DNA of 5,933 nucleotides from Pseudomonadota bacterium (GTDB taxonomy: Bacteria > Pseudomonadota > Alphaproteobacteria > Rhizobiales > Rhizobiaceae): contig JAEZHO010000067.1 in the NCBI GenBank assembly GCA_023416545.1, positions 1-5,933 of the forward strand, written 5' to 3'. The translations under genes were made by a program, and so were the position numbers. Below, in pieces: positions 1 through 5,539 of the stretch. Below the pieces are notes generated by a model that worked only from the letters and a program-made list of their open reading frames with translations, made no database searches and was not told the DNA's origin. Every line of letters starts with the position of its first letter. Within the stretch, counting starts at the first letter, position 1.

Positions 1-2
1 AC

Positions 3-173
3 TCCATGGGACACGATCAAGCAGGCAGGCAGGGCGCGTACTTAATGACGGAGGCAGGTCGTGCCGATGTGCTTGATATCGACAAACCGCCTTCGCCGCT
101 GGCGGGTGACTTCCTGACCATCCTGGCCTTGACAAGGGACGCAGGCGCAGCTTGCCAGACCCTGTTTCGATAG
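3..173 (+). CDS. Possible C-terminal part of an unknown protein, cut by the window edge
   Basis: An open frame runs in from the left edge and stops at TAG 171-173. It has in-frame ATG codons at 6 and 45, and neither has a good ribosome binding site, so it may be the tail of a longer gene. The second half (MTEAGRADVLDIDKPPSPL and onward, ending CQTLFR) has mostly G or C at third codon positions, which suits coding DNA in this GC-rich window. I do not recognise the family and see no motif. The stop lies 6 nt from the stop of the convergent lipoprotein gene, a compact tail-to-tail arrangement that mildly supports both being real. The opposite strand is also open here (17-199), but its serine/arginine-rich product looks like a shadow. 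Confidence 0.35.
   Translation, partial: SMGHDQAGRQGAYLMTEAGRADVLDIDKPPSPLAGDFLTILALTRDAGAACQTLFR
46..62 (+). repeat. 17-bp near-repeat, copy 1
   Basis: TGACGGAGGCAGGTCGT matches 2761-2777 at 16 of 17 positions. An AGGGCGC also precedes it by a few bases at both sites. It lies in the frame of the left-edge open reading frame. Confidence 0.5.
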
Positions 174-179
174 GCCCGA

Positions 180-437
180 TTAGTCGTTCGGATACTCAAT
201 CCTCTGACAGCTCACCAGTTTCAATGAGCGGTCCGGCTGGATGATATATCGCTCACCCCACTCCTGGCCAAACTGGTCGCGGAATCGGTTTGTCACCGCG
301 CTGCCGATTGGCGCCTTGGTCAGGCGCGTGGCTGGCTGGCCACCATAAGTGATGCTGCCGGGAACTGGTTCGAGCGACGAGACGCTGCATCCGCCCAAAG
401 CAAGGGCCAGCATTGTTGGTACAAGGACGCGTAGCAT
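180..437 (-). CDS. Small secreted lipoprotein of unknown function
   Basis: This encodes an 85-aa protein with a clear type II (lipoprotein) signal peptide: a short basic start (MLR), a hydrophobic core (VLVPTMLALAL) and a lipobox LGGC with the acceptor cysteine at residue 17. The mature protein is only about 69 residues, so it is probably a lipid-anchored periplasmic or outer-membrane protein. Residue +2 is Ser, which is compatible with outer-membrane sorting. The mature part holds a FRDQFGQEWGERYII segment and one further cysteine near the end (SCQRIEY). I recognise no enzyme family. The start is well supported by AGGAG six bases before the ATG. It is the last gene of the minus-strand block, 77 bp after the nuclease-like gene, and could be co-transcribed with it, although a palindrome lies in that gap. 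Confidence 0.8.
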   Translation of the reverse strand: MLRVLVPTMLALALGGCSVSSLEPVPGSITYGGQPATRLTKAPIGSAVTNRFRDQFGQEWGERYIIQPDRSLKLVSCQRIEYPND

Positions 438-472
438 GTGATGCTCCTGTATCAGAGGCCGCTCAACTTTCG

Positions 473-486
473 ACCGGCGCGCCGGT
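473..486. repeat. 14-bp perfect palindrome between nuclease and lipoprotein genes
   Basis: ACCGGCGCGCCGGT reads identically on both strands. It lies in the 77-bp gap, about 30 bp downstream of the nuclease stop and about 36 bp upstream of the lipoprotein start. With no separate loop and no T-run on either side it is not a standard intrinsic terminator. It could be a protein-binding site or simply a GC-rich coincidence. Confidence 0.6.
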
Positions 487-514
487 TCCGAAGTTTGGCC
501 GTAACGACGTGGCG

Positions 515-889
515 TCAGCTACACCAATCGATCTTCCTTCCCTTCCGCCATTCCCTGGCGAAGCCCTCCCGGATCAGTTCTTTTCCTACCTCTCGACCAT
601 TCGGGAGATAGACGTTCACCACTGGCCGGCCATAGCGGTCGCGCCCCTTGGCTTCGATCCGGAGCTTCTTTCCCTCGACCATTTCCTGCAGTCGGAACTT
701 GGCAAGCCTGGCCATCCTCCGCTCTTTATCGCACTTGGCGCCTTTGCCCATTTCCGGGGTATCCACGCCGCGGACGTTGACGACACCTTCTCCGAGAAGG
801 CGCATGTTCTGGCCGTCGCATTTGATGGTGTCCCCATCGACGGCGGAAAGGGCGGCGCAAATGATCAGCGCTAGGGCGCTCCAAGGCGT
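515..889 (-). CDS. Thermonuclease-like (SNase family) protein, apparent ACG start
   Basis: This is a staphylococcal-nuclease-like (TNase/SNase, OB-fold) protein. Such enzymes cut DNA and RNA with calcium and are usually exported. Read from ACG at 887-889 the product is 124 aa: a hydrophobic segment (SALALIICAALSA, residues 4-16), the metal-binding loop DGDT (18-21), MRLLG (29-33), the motif VDTPE (42-46), and DRYGRP (84-89), whose Arg88 matches the catalytic Arg of the family, ending KIDWCS. An insertion of about eight residues separates MRLLG from VDTPE compared with staphylococcal nuclease. There is no ATG, GTG or TTG in frame before the DGDT loop. The first ATG (805) would remove it. A strong Shine-Dalgarno AGGTGA sits six bases before the ACG, which is where ATG would be expected. 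The hydrophobic segment runs straight into DGDT, leaving little room for the first beta strand after signal cleavage. The protein may be weakly expressed, or the gene may be dying. It follows the TauE/SafE gene by 23 bp. Confidence 0.75.
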   Translation of the reverse strand, partial: TPWSALALIICAALSAVDGDTIKCDGQNMRLLGEGVVNVRGVDTPEMGKGAKCDKERRMARLAKFRLQEMVEGKKLRIEAKGRDRYGRPVVNVYLPNGREVGKELIREGFAREWRKGRKIDWCS

Positions 890-895
890 GTTCGG

Positions 896-901
896 TCACC
901 T
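896..901 (-). promoter_or_regulatory. Ribosome binding site deciding the nuclease start
   Basis: On the minus strand AGGTGA is an excellent match to the 16S rRNA anti-Shine-Dalgarno. The next six bases (CCGAAC) lead to ACG at 889-887, in frame with the nuclease. No ATG, GTG or TTG is correctly placed in that frame. A GTG overlapping the site belongs to another frame. This is the main evidence that ACG replaced an ancestral ATG. Confidence 0.55.
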
Positions 902-912
902 CAAATCTGCTA

Positions 913-1656
913 TCACAAAATTAGCTTGATCCCCGAGACGAGCAGTAGAACGGCGAGAGTTGCGCGCATTCGATTTTCAGACAGCCAGCGGCTGCCGATG
1001 TAGGCGCCAGCGAAACCGCCCCCCGCTACTGCGGACAGCCACAGCGGCAGTTCGCCTGGAATATTGTCCCACGCCGCGTAGGCCCCAGCCAACGCTGCGA
1101 TGGAGTTGGTTAGATTGTATGCTGCCGTCGTGGCAGCCGACTGCCGAGCTGTTCCCCACTTCATGCTCAAGATGATCGGCGCGAGGAAGACCCCTCCGCC
1201 GGTCCCGGTCGTCCCAGAGACAAAGCCAATCACCGCGCCGGTCGCCAAAGCTTGGCCGAGAGGTGGACTGACCGCCTCTTCAGGTGCCGCCGATCCATAT
1301 CGAAATGTAGTTCGGACCATCTGCAACGCGGAGAGGATCAGGACGACGCCGACAACGGGGTAATAGATATCCTCCGGTAAATGTACCGCGCCTCCAAGCA
1401 GCGAGAAGGGAAAGCCAAGTAGCGCGAATGGCCAAACATCTCGCCACGACAGGCTCCCAGCCTTCAGGAACACTGCTGTGCCAATGGCGGCAACGACGAG
1501 ATTGAGAGCGAGCGCTGACGTTTTCATGGCAAGAGGCGGAAAGCCTGCCCACCCCATGACAGCGATGTAACCCGATGCTCCCGCCTGCCCAACAGCTGCA
1601 TAGACCGTAGCGATCAAAAGAAAAGCGACGGTGAGCCAAGACGTACCAGTATCCAT
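913..1656 (-). CDS. TauE/SafE family anion exporter (second paralogue, diverged)
   Basis: This is an inner-membrane permease of the TauE/SafE (formerly DUF81) family, 247 aa, whose characterised members are linked to export or uptake of sulfite, sulfoacetate or related sulfur anions. The true substrate cannot be read from sequence. It shows about eight hydrophobic segments arranged as two repeats. The first repeat begins near residue 8 (AFLLIATVYAAVGQAGASGYIAV) and has a degenerate glycine motif. The second begins near residue 139 and carries the signature GTGGGVFLAPI (151-161), followed by a segment with NLTNS (181-185). A cytosolic linker with EE and PP lies around 120-133. The start is supported by GGAG six bases before the ATG. 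The gene lies 252 bp downstream of another TauE/SafE gene but differs strongly from it, so this is not a recent duplication. The nuclease-like gene follows 23 bp later and probably shares its transcript. Confidence 0.9.
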   Translation of the reverse strand: MDTGTSWLTVAFLLIATVYAAVGQAGASGYIAVMGWAGFPPLAMKTSALALNLVVAAIGTAVFLKAGSLSWRDVWPFALLGFPFSLLGGAVHLPEDIYYPVVGVVLILSALQMVRTTFRYGSAAPEEAVSPPLGQALATGAVIGFVSGTTGTGGGVFLAPIILSMKWGTARQSAATTAAYNLTNSIAALAGAYAAWDNIPGELPLWLSAVAGGGFAGAYIGSRWLSENRMRATLAVLLLVSGIKLIL

Positions 1657-1786
1657 TGCCGACTCCTACCCGTTCACCGCCGCGAATCAGGCTGTTACAG
1701 CTTAATGGCAATTTGGCACAAGAGACTATCCGCGCCGGTAGATTGGCTTGACCGCGAGCACCGGACGTTGTGCCTCGATGAGGAAG

Positions 1787-1815
1787 ATTATAACTTTGCT
1801 GCATTTGGGCACCAG
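1787..1815 (-). promoter_or_regulatory. Possible promoter for the 913-1656 permease operon
   Basis: On the minus strand a perfect -10 hexamer TATAAT lies at 1792-1787 in an AT-rich patch that stands out in this GC-rich gap. The -35 position 17 bases upstream reads CTGGTG, a poor match to TTGACA. Transcription would start near 1780 and give a leader of about 125 nt. The evidence is mainly the -10, so this is tentative. Confidence 0.3.
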
Positions 1816-1835
1816 AGGGCTTCACCGCCTTACTG

Positions 1836-1863
1836 TTCCACCCCGCCTGCTTGCCCGGTGGAA
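1836..1863. repeat. Inverted repeat downstream of the 1909-2721 permease
   Basis: TTCCACC (1836-1842) and GGTGGAA (1857-1863) can pair as a 7-bp stem with a 14-nt loop, about 45 bp after the stop of the upstream permease. No T-run follows on the minus strand, so it is not a typical intrinsic terminator. It could stabilise the 3' end of that transcript. Confidence 0.3.
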
Positions 1864-1908
1864 GGGGATGGATCTGACCGAGGTTCATTTCGGACTCCGC
1901 CAGACTAA

Positions 1909-2721
1909 TCAGAGGTAGAGACGCCTCAGAAGATCAATGCCAACGATGATGAGCAGAAGCGCGTAAGCGAACTGCAATGTCTGCTCGTTCATCTTATGGC
2001 TTACACTCACGCCTATCGGCGCGGCAATCATGACCGTCGGCGTCATCACGAGAAAGATCAGAACGTCGACATAGCCGAGCGAGAAAGACGGCAGATCCGC
2101 GGCATTCCAGCCGCCAATGATAGATCCGATCGCGCCTACAGTGCCAGTAATCAGACCGGTCGCGGCCGCAATCGCCATCGCCCGCTCCAAAGGCATGCTG
2201 AAAGCCGAGAGAGTCGGTGTTGTTAGCGTGCCACCGCTGGTGCCGGTCATCGAAGCAATAAAGCCGACAATCGATGAAATGCTCACCATCTTGGCGCCCT
2301 TCGGCGGCTTCTGACCCAAGGAAAAACGTCCACGACTGAACGCGATGTAGAACCCCACCAGAAGGATGTAGATCGAGAACAAGGCCTGCAAAATTTCGGT
2401 CGAACCGAATGGCAGTAGTATCGATCCTATGGCAACGCCGATCACTAGACCGATGGCCCACGTCCTGAATACTCCCAGATCGAGATCACCGAGCTTGTAG
2501 TGCTTACGGCTGGAAGAGATCGCACTCGGTATGACAAGTGCCATCGAGGTCGCGGTTGCCACATGCATCATAACCGGATGGGCAATGCCGAGCCATGGGA
2601 ACAGATAGATGAAGATCGGCATGCGGATGGTGCCTCCGCCGATACCGAACAGGCCCGCGAAGAAGCCGGATAGCAAACCAATGACCGCGAAAATGATGAT
2701 CCGTAGCAGAAGGTCATCCAT
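1909..2721 (-). CDS. TauE/SafE family anion exporter (first paralogue)
   Basis: A 270-aa TauE/SafE permease of usual family length, with two homologous halves and about eight membrane segments. The N-terminal half carries the typical signature GFFAGLFGIGGGTIRMPI (19-36), then a conserved stretch with HVATATSMALVIPSA (53-67). The second half repeats it as GFIASMTGTSGGTLTTP (153-169) followed by ERAMAIAAATGL (179-190). The central cytosolic linker (FSRGRFSLGQKPPKGAK, 128-144) is basic. Family members move sulfite or sulfonates across the inner membrane. No sulfur-metabolism enzyme lies in the window to fix the substrate. The start at ATG 2721 has GAGGA about ten bases upstream, a slightly long spacing. 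An overlapping ATG in another frame four bases downstream is irrelevant. It is preceded by a 273-bp non-coding gap and followed by the second paralogue on the same strand. Confidence 0.93.
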   Translation of the reverse strand: MDDLLLRIIIFAVIGLLSGFFAGLFGIGGGTIRMPIFIYLFPWLGIAHPVMMHVATATSMALVIPSAISSSRKHYKLGDLDLGVFRTWAIGLVIGVAIGSILLPFGSTEILQALFSIYILLVGFYIAFSRGRFSLGQKPPKGAKMVSISSIVGFIASMTGTSGGTLTTPTLSAFSMPLERAMAIAAATGLITGTVGAIGSIIGGWNAADLPSFSLGYVDVLIFLVMTPTVMIAAPIGVSVSHKMNEQTLQFAYALLLIIVGIDLLRRLYL

Positions 2722-2994
2722 GGCTTGGTATTCCTCTGCCCTTACCTAGGGCGCCCGTTGTGACGGAGGCCGGTCGTACGGCAAATTTCACTTGGCGCCA
2801 CTTTGCGGTCATCTGTTCTCTTGAAAACCTTGTTCGCTGCATCATCCGGGTCCGAAAACCGCGTCATCAAGGAGGTTGCGGCGGTCAAAGCAGGACGGCA
2901 TGTCTCGTCGGCTTACGCCAGGCTTTTAGTCATGTATCCTTAGGGGGCGAGCGAACGAGCCAGATCCCTCCGGCCCTCGCGCCCGTCATCGCGT
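2722..2994. other. Non-coding gap upstream of the first TauE/SafE gene
   Basis: I see no convincing gene here. A plus-strand frame from GTG 2760 to 3008 is open, but it runs into the antisense of the next gene and its product has no recognisable features. It does begin MTEAGR, as does the frame at 45, because of a shared 17-bp sequence. No riboswitch or clear sigma-70 promoter was recognised. GGCGCC palindromes occur near 2751 and 2797. Confidence 0.45.
2761..2777 (+). repeat. 17-bp near-repeat, copy 2
   Basis: TGACGGAGGCCGGTCGT differs from the copy at 46-62 at one base. This copy is in the non-coding gap upstream of the first TauE/SafE gene, on the same strand as the first copy. Confidence 0.5.
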
Positions 2995-3306
2995 TCACTG
3001 GTCTCTGAAGCACGCAATATGGAAGGAACGGCGCGCAGGCTTGCCGGACACGTCGTATGTGTGCACCCGCATCTGACTTGGATCTTGGGTAAGTCCGACG
3101 GTGATAAAGCCAGGCTGGACGTCCTCTTCCATGGCGCTGCCGATCGTGGCGGCGAAATTGGTCTTGGCCTCACCCTGGAGAGGGATCTTCCAGGTAATAG
3201 TGTACTCGTTCTCGCCCTTGAGTTCGCACTTGTCGATCATATAGCCGCGAGCGATCGATCCATCGGATTTGATCACGCAAGCCAGTCTCTTTTCAAATTC
3301 CGCCAT
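2995..3306 (-). CDS. Small beta-rich protein of unknown function
   Basis: This 103-aa soluble protein has no signal peptide and no membrane segment, with alternating hydrophobic and polar residues typical of beta strands. The second half, TNFAATIGSAMEEDVQPGF through TVGL and then VHTYDVSGKPARRSFHIACF (about residues 49-100), resembles a small beta-sandwich module that I recall at the ends of various bacterial proteins, with a 'GFITV...V.TYD..G.P..R.FH' pattern. That resemblance is from memory and unverified. It has three cysteines (10, 27, 99). Translation start is very well supported: GAGAGGAG lies seven bases before the ATG. It is followed by a 273-bp gap, so it is probably a separate transcription unit. 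The opposite strand is also open (3019-3414) but reads like a shadow. Confidence 0.8.
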   Translation of the reverse strand: MAEFEKRLACVIKSDGSIARGYMIDKCELKGENEYTITWKIPLQGEAKTNFAATIGSAMEEDVQPGFITVGLTQDPSQMRVHTYDVSGKPARRSFHIACFRDQ

Positions 3307-3345
3307 ATTCCAACTCCTCTCTCAGTAAGCCCTGTGAACGTCCGG

Positions 3346-3364
3346 CACCCCATGCAACGGGGTG
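3346..3364. repeat. Hairpin in the leader of the 103-aa gene
   Basis: CACCCC (3346-3351) and GGGGTG (3359-3364) form a 6-bp stem around a 7-nt loop. It lies about 40 bp upstream of the minus-strand start codon at 3306, outside the ribosome binding site. There is no T-run, so it is not a terminator. It could be an operator or a leader structure. Confidence 0.3.
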
Positions 3365-3741
3365 GATATGCGTCCGATGCTATAGCAGGAGGGGGGACTG
3401 AGCGTTGCTCGTGATCAATTTTGATTTCCTGGAATTCGGACGGCAACACCTTGCTCCGCTGCCGCCGTGGTAAAACAGGCACGGAAAGGTTCGCACCGAT
3501 ACGCCGTTGCAGAATTGGTTCCCTCGCTCTGCCTCTCGATGGGGCTCGAGATGATCTGCTTCAGCATCTGCTCGAAGGTGGGGTTGCTCGCTTCGGTTTG
3601 GCGGCGGGGATTCCTGCTAGCGAAAAGGTCCCGCTCATTCCGGTTCTGACCTTGGAGCGGTCACGGCCCAGCGAGTTCAACCGTCACCGGAGGGACCGCC
3701 ATCGCTTCGGGTCTAGCATCTTGGCCATCCGGGCTGCTCGG

Positions 3742-3765
3742 GGAACAATTCGGGCGGAAAGCGTT
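3742..3765 (+). promoter_or_regulatory. Possible EcfG-type general stress promoter for the ClC gene
   Basis: GGAAC (3742-3746) and CGTT (3762-3765) match both halves of the alphaproteobacterial EcfG/RpoE2/SigT promoter. The spacer is 15 nt, one shorter than the usual 16-17, which weakens the call. Transcription would start near 3772, about 30 bases before the ClC ATG at 3802, an ideal distance. It also argues that the ClC protein does not include the open frame upstream. Confidence 0.35.
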
Positions 3766-3801
3766 TATTACTCAATTGCGGTCTTCAACCTCGTTGAGTC
3801 C

Positions 3802-5157
3802 ATGAACCACTCACAAGAGAAGTCCACTTATACGACTGACGGGAGTCGTCATTTCTTGGCCCTCGTATCCTTGGCATTAATCACAGGGGTATTCGCGGGG
3901 CTGCTGGGCGGACTGTTCCGCTTGCTGCTCGTTCACGCCGACATATGGCGAAGTGCCCTGATCGACAGGGCCCATGGTCTGGGCACTGCGGGTCTCCCCA
4001 CGGTCGTCATCGGGGCGGCGATCTTGGTCGCCTTCGCGGCATGGCTGGTCAGACGCTTTGCCCCTTCGGCAGCTGGCAGCGGTATCCCCAACGTGGAAGC
4101 AGCGCTGGATCAGCGCCTGAGACCAGCCGCCTTCATGATCCTGATACCGATCAAGTTTGTCGGCGGCGTCCTTGCTATCGGTTCGGGCCTGGCGCTGGGG
4201 CGCGAGGGCCCGAGCGTCCAGATGGGCGCCAGTGCCGGCCACTTGATGTCCGAATTAAGCAGGAGAAGCTGGCCCGATCATCGAGCACTTATCGCCGCCG
4301 GGGCCGGGGCTGGCCTCGCCACCGCCTTCAACGCGCCACTGGCAGGCGCGATCTTTGTTCTCGAAGAGCTCTACAAAAGATTTGAAATTCGGATCGCCGT
4401 TGCCGCACTCACTGCATCCGTCACGGCGATTGGCGTTTCCCGGCTGCTTCTCGGTGACGCCCCCGATTTTAACGTGTCGGAGTTCTCCGTCGCCACTATC
4501 ACCCAGCCGCTGTTCTTTCTGCTTGGCGTAATTGCCGGCCTGCTTGCTGTCTTATACAACTCCATGCTGCTTGGGGCGCTCGCCATCGCTGACCGGCTGT
4601 CCCGCGTCCCGGTGGAACTGCGCGCCGGCGTGATTGGCGCGGCCGTCGGAGCGCTTGCATGGTTTGCACCGGCAATCGTGGGTGGGGGAGACGCTATCAC
4701 CCAAGGCGTGCTGACCGGGGCCGGCACCCTCACGATGCTGCCTATCTTGTACGCCATCCGACTAGTACTAAGCACCGCATCCTATGCCGCAGGCACACCC
4801 GGAGGCCTGTTCGCGCCTATGTTGGTGCTTGGCGCGCAGAGCGGCCTCTTCTTCGGCCTTGTCGTTGAGGCAATATTCCCCGGCAGCGGCATTCAGCCGG
4901 AAAGCTTCGCCATCGTCGGCATGGCTGCGCTTTTCGCCGGCATCGTGAGGGCGCCGCTGACCGGGATCATACTGACGGCCGAGATGACGGGCAGTGTCAC
5001 GCTCGTGCTTCCCATGCTGGCGGCATGCGCTATTGCCATGGTGATCCCGACCCTCTTTGGCAGCGCGCCGATCTACGATTCCTTGCGCGAACGCCTCCTG
5101 AGCGCGGGCGGAGCATCCGTGGAACCCCATGCGGGGAATGCTTCACGCCACGACTGA
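3802..5157 (+). CDS. ClC-family chloride/proton exchanger
   Basis: This inner-membrane ClC protein, 451 aa from ATG 3802, is the usual length for a bacterial ClC without C-terminal CBS domains. All key elements are visible: GSGIP (92-96, Ser93 for the central anion site), GREGP (133-137, with gating Glu135), the paired glutamates E188-E189 in FNAPLAGAIFVLEEL (Glu189 corresponds to the internal proton glutamate of the E. coli exchanger), GGLFAPM (334-340), and Tyr425 in SAPIYDSL, corresponding to the anion-coordinating tyrosine. Keeping both glutamates predicts a 2Cl-/1H+ antiporter rather than a pure channel. GREGP, not a fluoride-type variant, argues against a fluoride exporter. The frame is open upstream to 3421, but that part has no ClC character, the first in-frame ATG is 3802, and a possible promoter lies at 3742-3765. 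The ribosome binding site is weak. Such exchangers help in acid stress or pH and chloride balance. It stands alone, convergent with the gene at 5237-5539. Confidence 0.94.
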   Translation: MNHSQEKSTYTTDGSRHFLALVSLALITGVFAGLLGGLFRLLLVHADIWRSALIDRAHGLGTAGLPTVVIGAAILVAFAAWLVRRFAPSAAGSGIPNVEAALDQRLRPAAFMILIPIKFVGGVLAIGSGLALGREGPSVQMGASAGHLMSELSRRSWPDHRALIAAGAGAGLATAFNAPLAGAIFVLEELYKRFEIRIAVAALTASVTAIGVSRLLLGDAPDFNVSEFSVATITQPLFFLLGVIAGLLAVLYNSMLLGALAIADRLSRVPVELRAGVIGAAVGALAWFAPAIVGGGDAITQGVLTGAGTLTMLPILYAIRLVLSTASYAAGTPGGLFAPMLVLGAQSGLFFGLVVEAIFPGSGIQPESFAIVGMAALFAGIVRAPLTGIILTAEMTGSVTLVLPMLAACAIAMVIPTLFGSAPIYDSLRERLLSAGGASVEPHAGNASRHD

Positions 5158-5216
5158 GCTTCTGGACATGTTGGGATGAAACTCTCTTTCCTCGAAGCCC
5201 AAACAGCCACGATGGA

Positions 5217-5238
5217 TGGCGCTTTGCACGCCACCTTT
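5217..5238 (+). terminator. Weak hairpin after the ClC gene
   Basis: TGGCG (5217-5221) and CGCCA (5229-5233) pair around a 7-nt loop, followed by CCTTT. It sits in the convergent gap and just reaches the stop codon of the opposing gene. The stem is short and the T tract poor, so this is only a candidate terminator. Confidence 0.2.
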
Positions 5239-5539
5239 ACTCGGTGAGCGCACGCCTGACGTCCCGACTGGTAAGATGGAAATTCTGTTCCGGCGCGAGG
5301 CCAGCGCGTTGGATCTTGGATCGGGCGGCTCGTTCAAACACTTCCCTATGGACGCGAAAATACGCCTGGCAGGCTTCCTGATCCGTCTCGCCGCTCATTG
5401 TGCGGAGGGCTAGTCGGTGGACGAAGCAGTAGCCCTCATGCCAGTCCGGCCGGAACACTAAAGCGTCGACGTCATGGCGCCACGTCATTTCATTTGCCGC
5501 CATAACACCCTCGGTGATCGAGTGGACTCCTACGGTCAT
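5237..5539 (-). CDS. Small soluble protein of unknown function
   Basis: This encodes a 100-aa protein with no signal peptide or membrane segment. After a loose N-terminus, the core from MTWRHDVDALVFRPDWHEG (18-36) looks like beta strands. It is followed by a charged helical part (DQEACQAYFRVHREVFERAARSKI, around 53-76) and an end NFHLTSRDVRRAL (86-98). The composition is natural for an alphaproteobacterial hypothetical protein, but I cannot name the family. The start is uncertain. ATG 5539 has only a weak AGGCG nearby, while ATG at 5503 (residue 13, MAANEM) has GAGGG four bases upstream and would give 88 aa. It is convergent with the ClC gene (79-bp gap) and lies 233 bp downstream of the cbtA end on the same strand. 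Confidence 0.72.
   Translation of the reverse strand: MTVGVHSITEGVMAANEMTWRHDVDALVFRPDWHEGYCFVHRLALRTMSGETDQEACQAYFRVHREVFERAARSKIQRAGLAPEQNFHLTSRDVRRALTE

Larger units (their letters stand above)
1657..1908. other. Non-coding gap between the two TauE/SafE genes
   Basis: Open frames here on both strands run out of frame through neighbouring genes and look like shadows. The gap holds a TATAAT-like element at 1787-1792 and an inverted repeat at 1836-1863, both listed separately. This suggests the downstream permease has its own promoter rather than depending only on read-through. Confidence 0.5.
3307..3801. other. 495-bp stretch without an assignable gene
   Basis: This divergent region separates the unknown 103-aa gene (minus) from the ClC gene (plus). 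It holds a hairpin at 3346-3364 and a possible EcfG-type promoter at 3742-3765. The plus frame is open without a stop from TTG 3421 into the ClC gene, but its 127 codons show no membrane or known domain character. The minus strand is open from 3660 to a stop at 3415-3417, with an ATG at 3567 that would give a 50-aa product starting MLKQIISSPIERQSEGTN. I recognise neither. One may be a real small gene or a decayed one. Confidence 0.4.

Noticed and set aside
413..874. Plus-strand frame of 153 codons across the nuclease gene
   Set aside because: It is fully antisense to the SNase motifs and overlaps the lipoprotein start. The minus frame carries recognisable catalytic motifs and this one does not.
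1280..1888. Minus-strand frame of 202 codons overlapping the second TauE/SafE gene
   Set aside because: It overlaps the true permease in another frame, is rich in Arg, Cys and Trp, and has no membrane pattern. It is a shadow in GC-rich DNA.
2940..3173. Minus-strand frame of 77 codons overlapping the 103-aa gene
   Set aside because: It is out of frame with a gene that has a strong ribosome binding site, and its Arg/Ser/Pro-rich product is typical of a shadow.
3421..3801. Counting the 127 codons upstream of ATG 3802 as an N-terminal extension of the ClC protein
   Set aside because: It starts with TTG, has no ClC or membrane character, and would make the protein far longer than bacterial ClCs of this type. 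A possible promoter lies inside it.
3742..3801. Fluoride riboswitch upstream of the ClC gene
   Set aside because: No match to the conserved fluoride-riboswitch sequence elements was seen, and the protein has the chloride-type GREGP motif rather than a fluoride-type variant.
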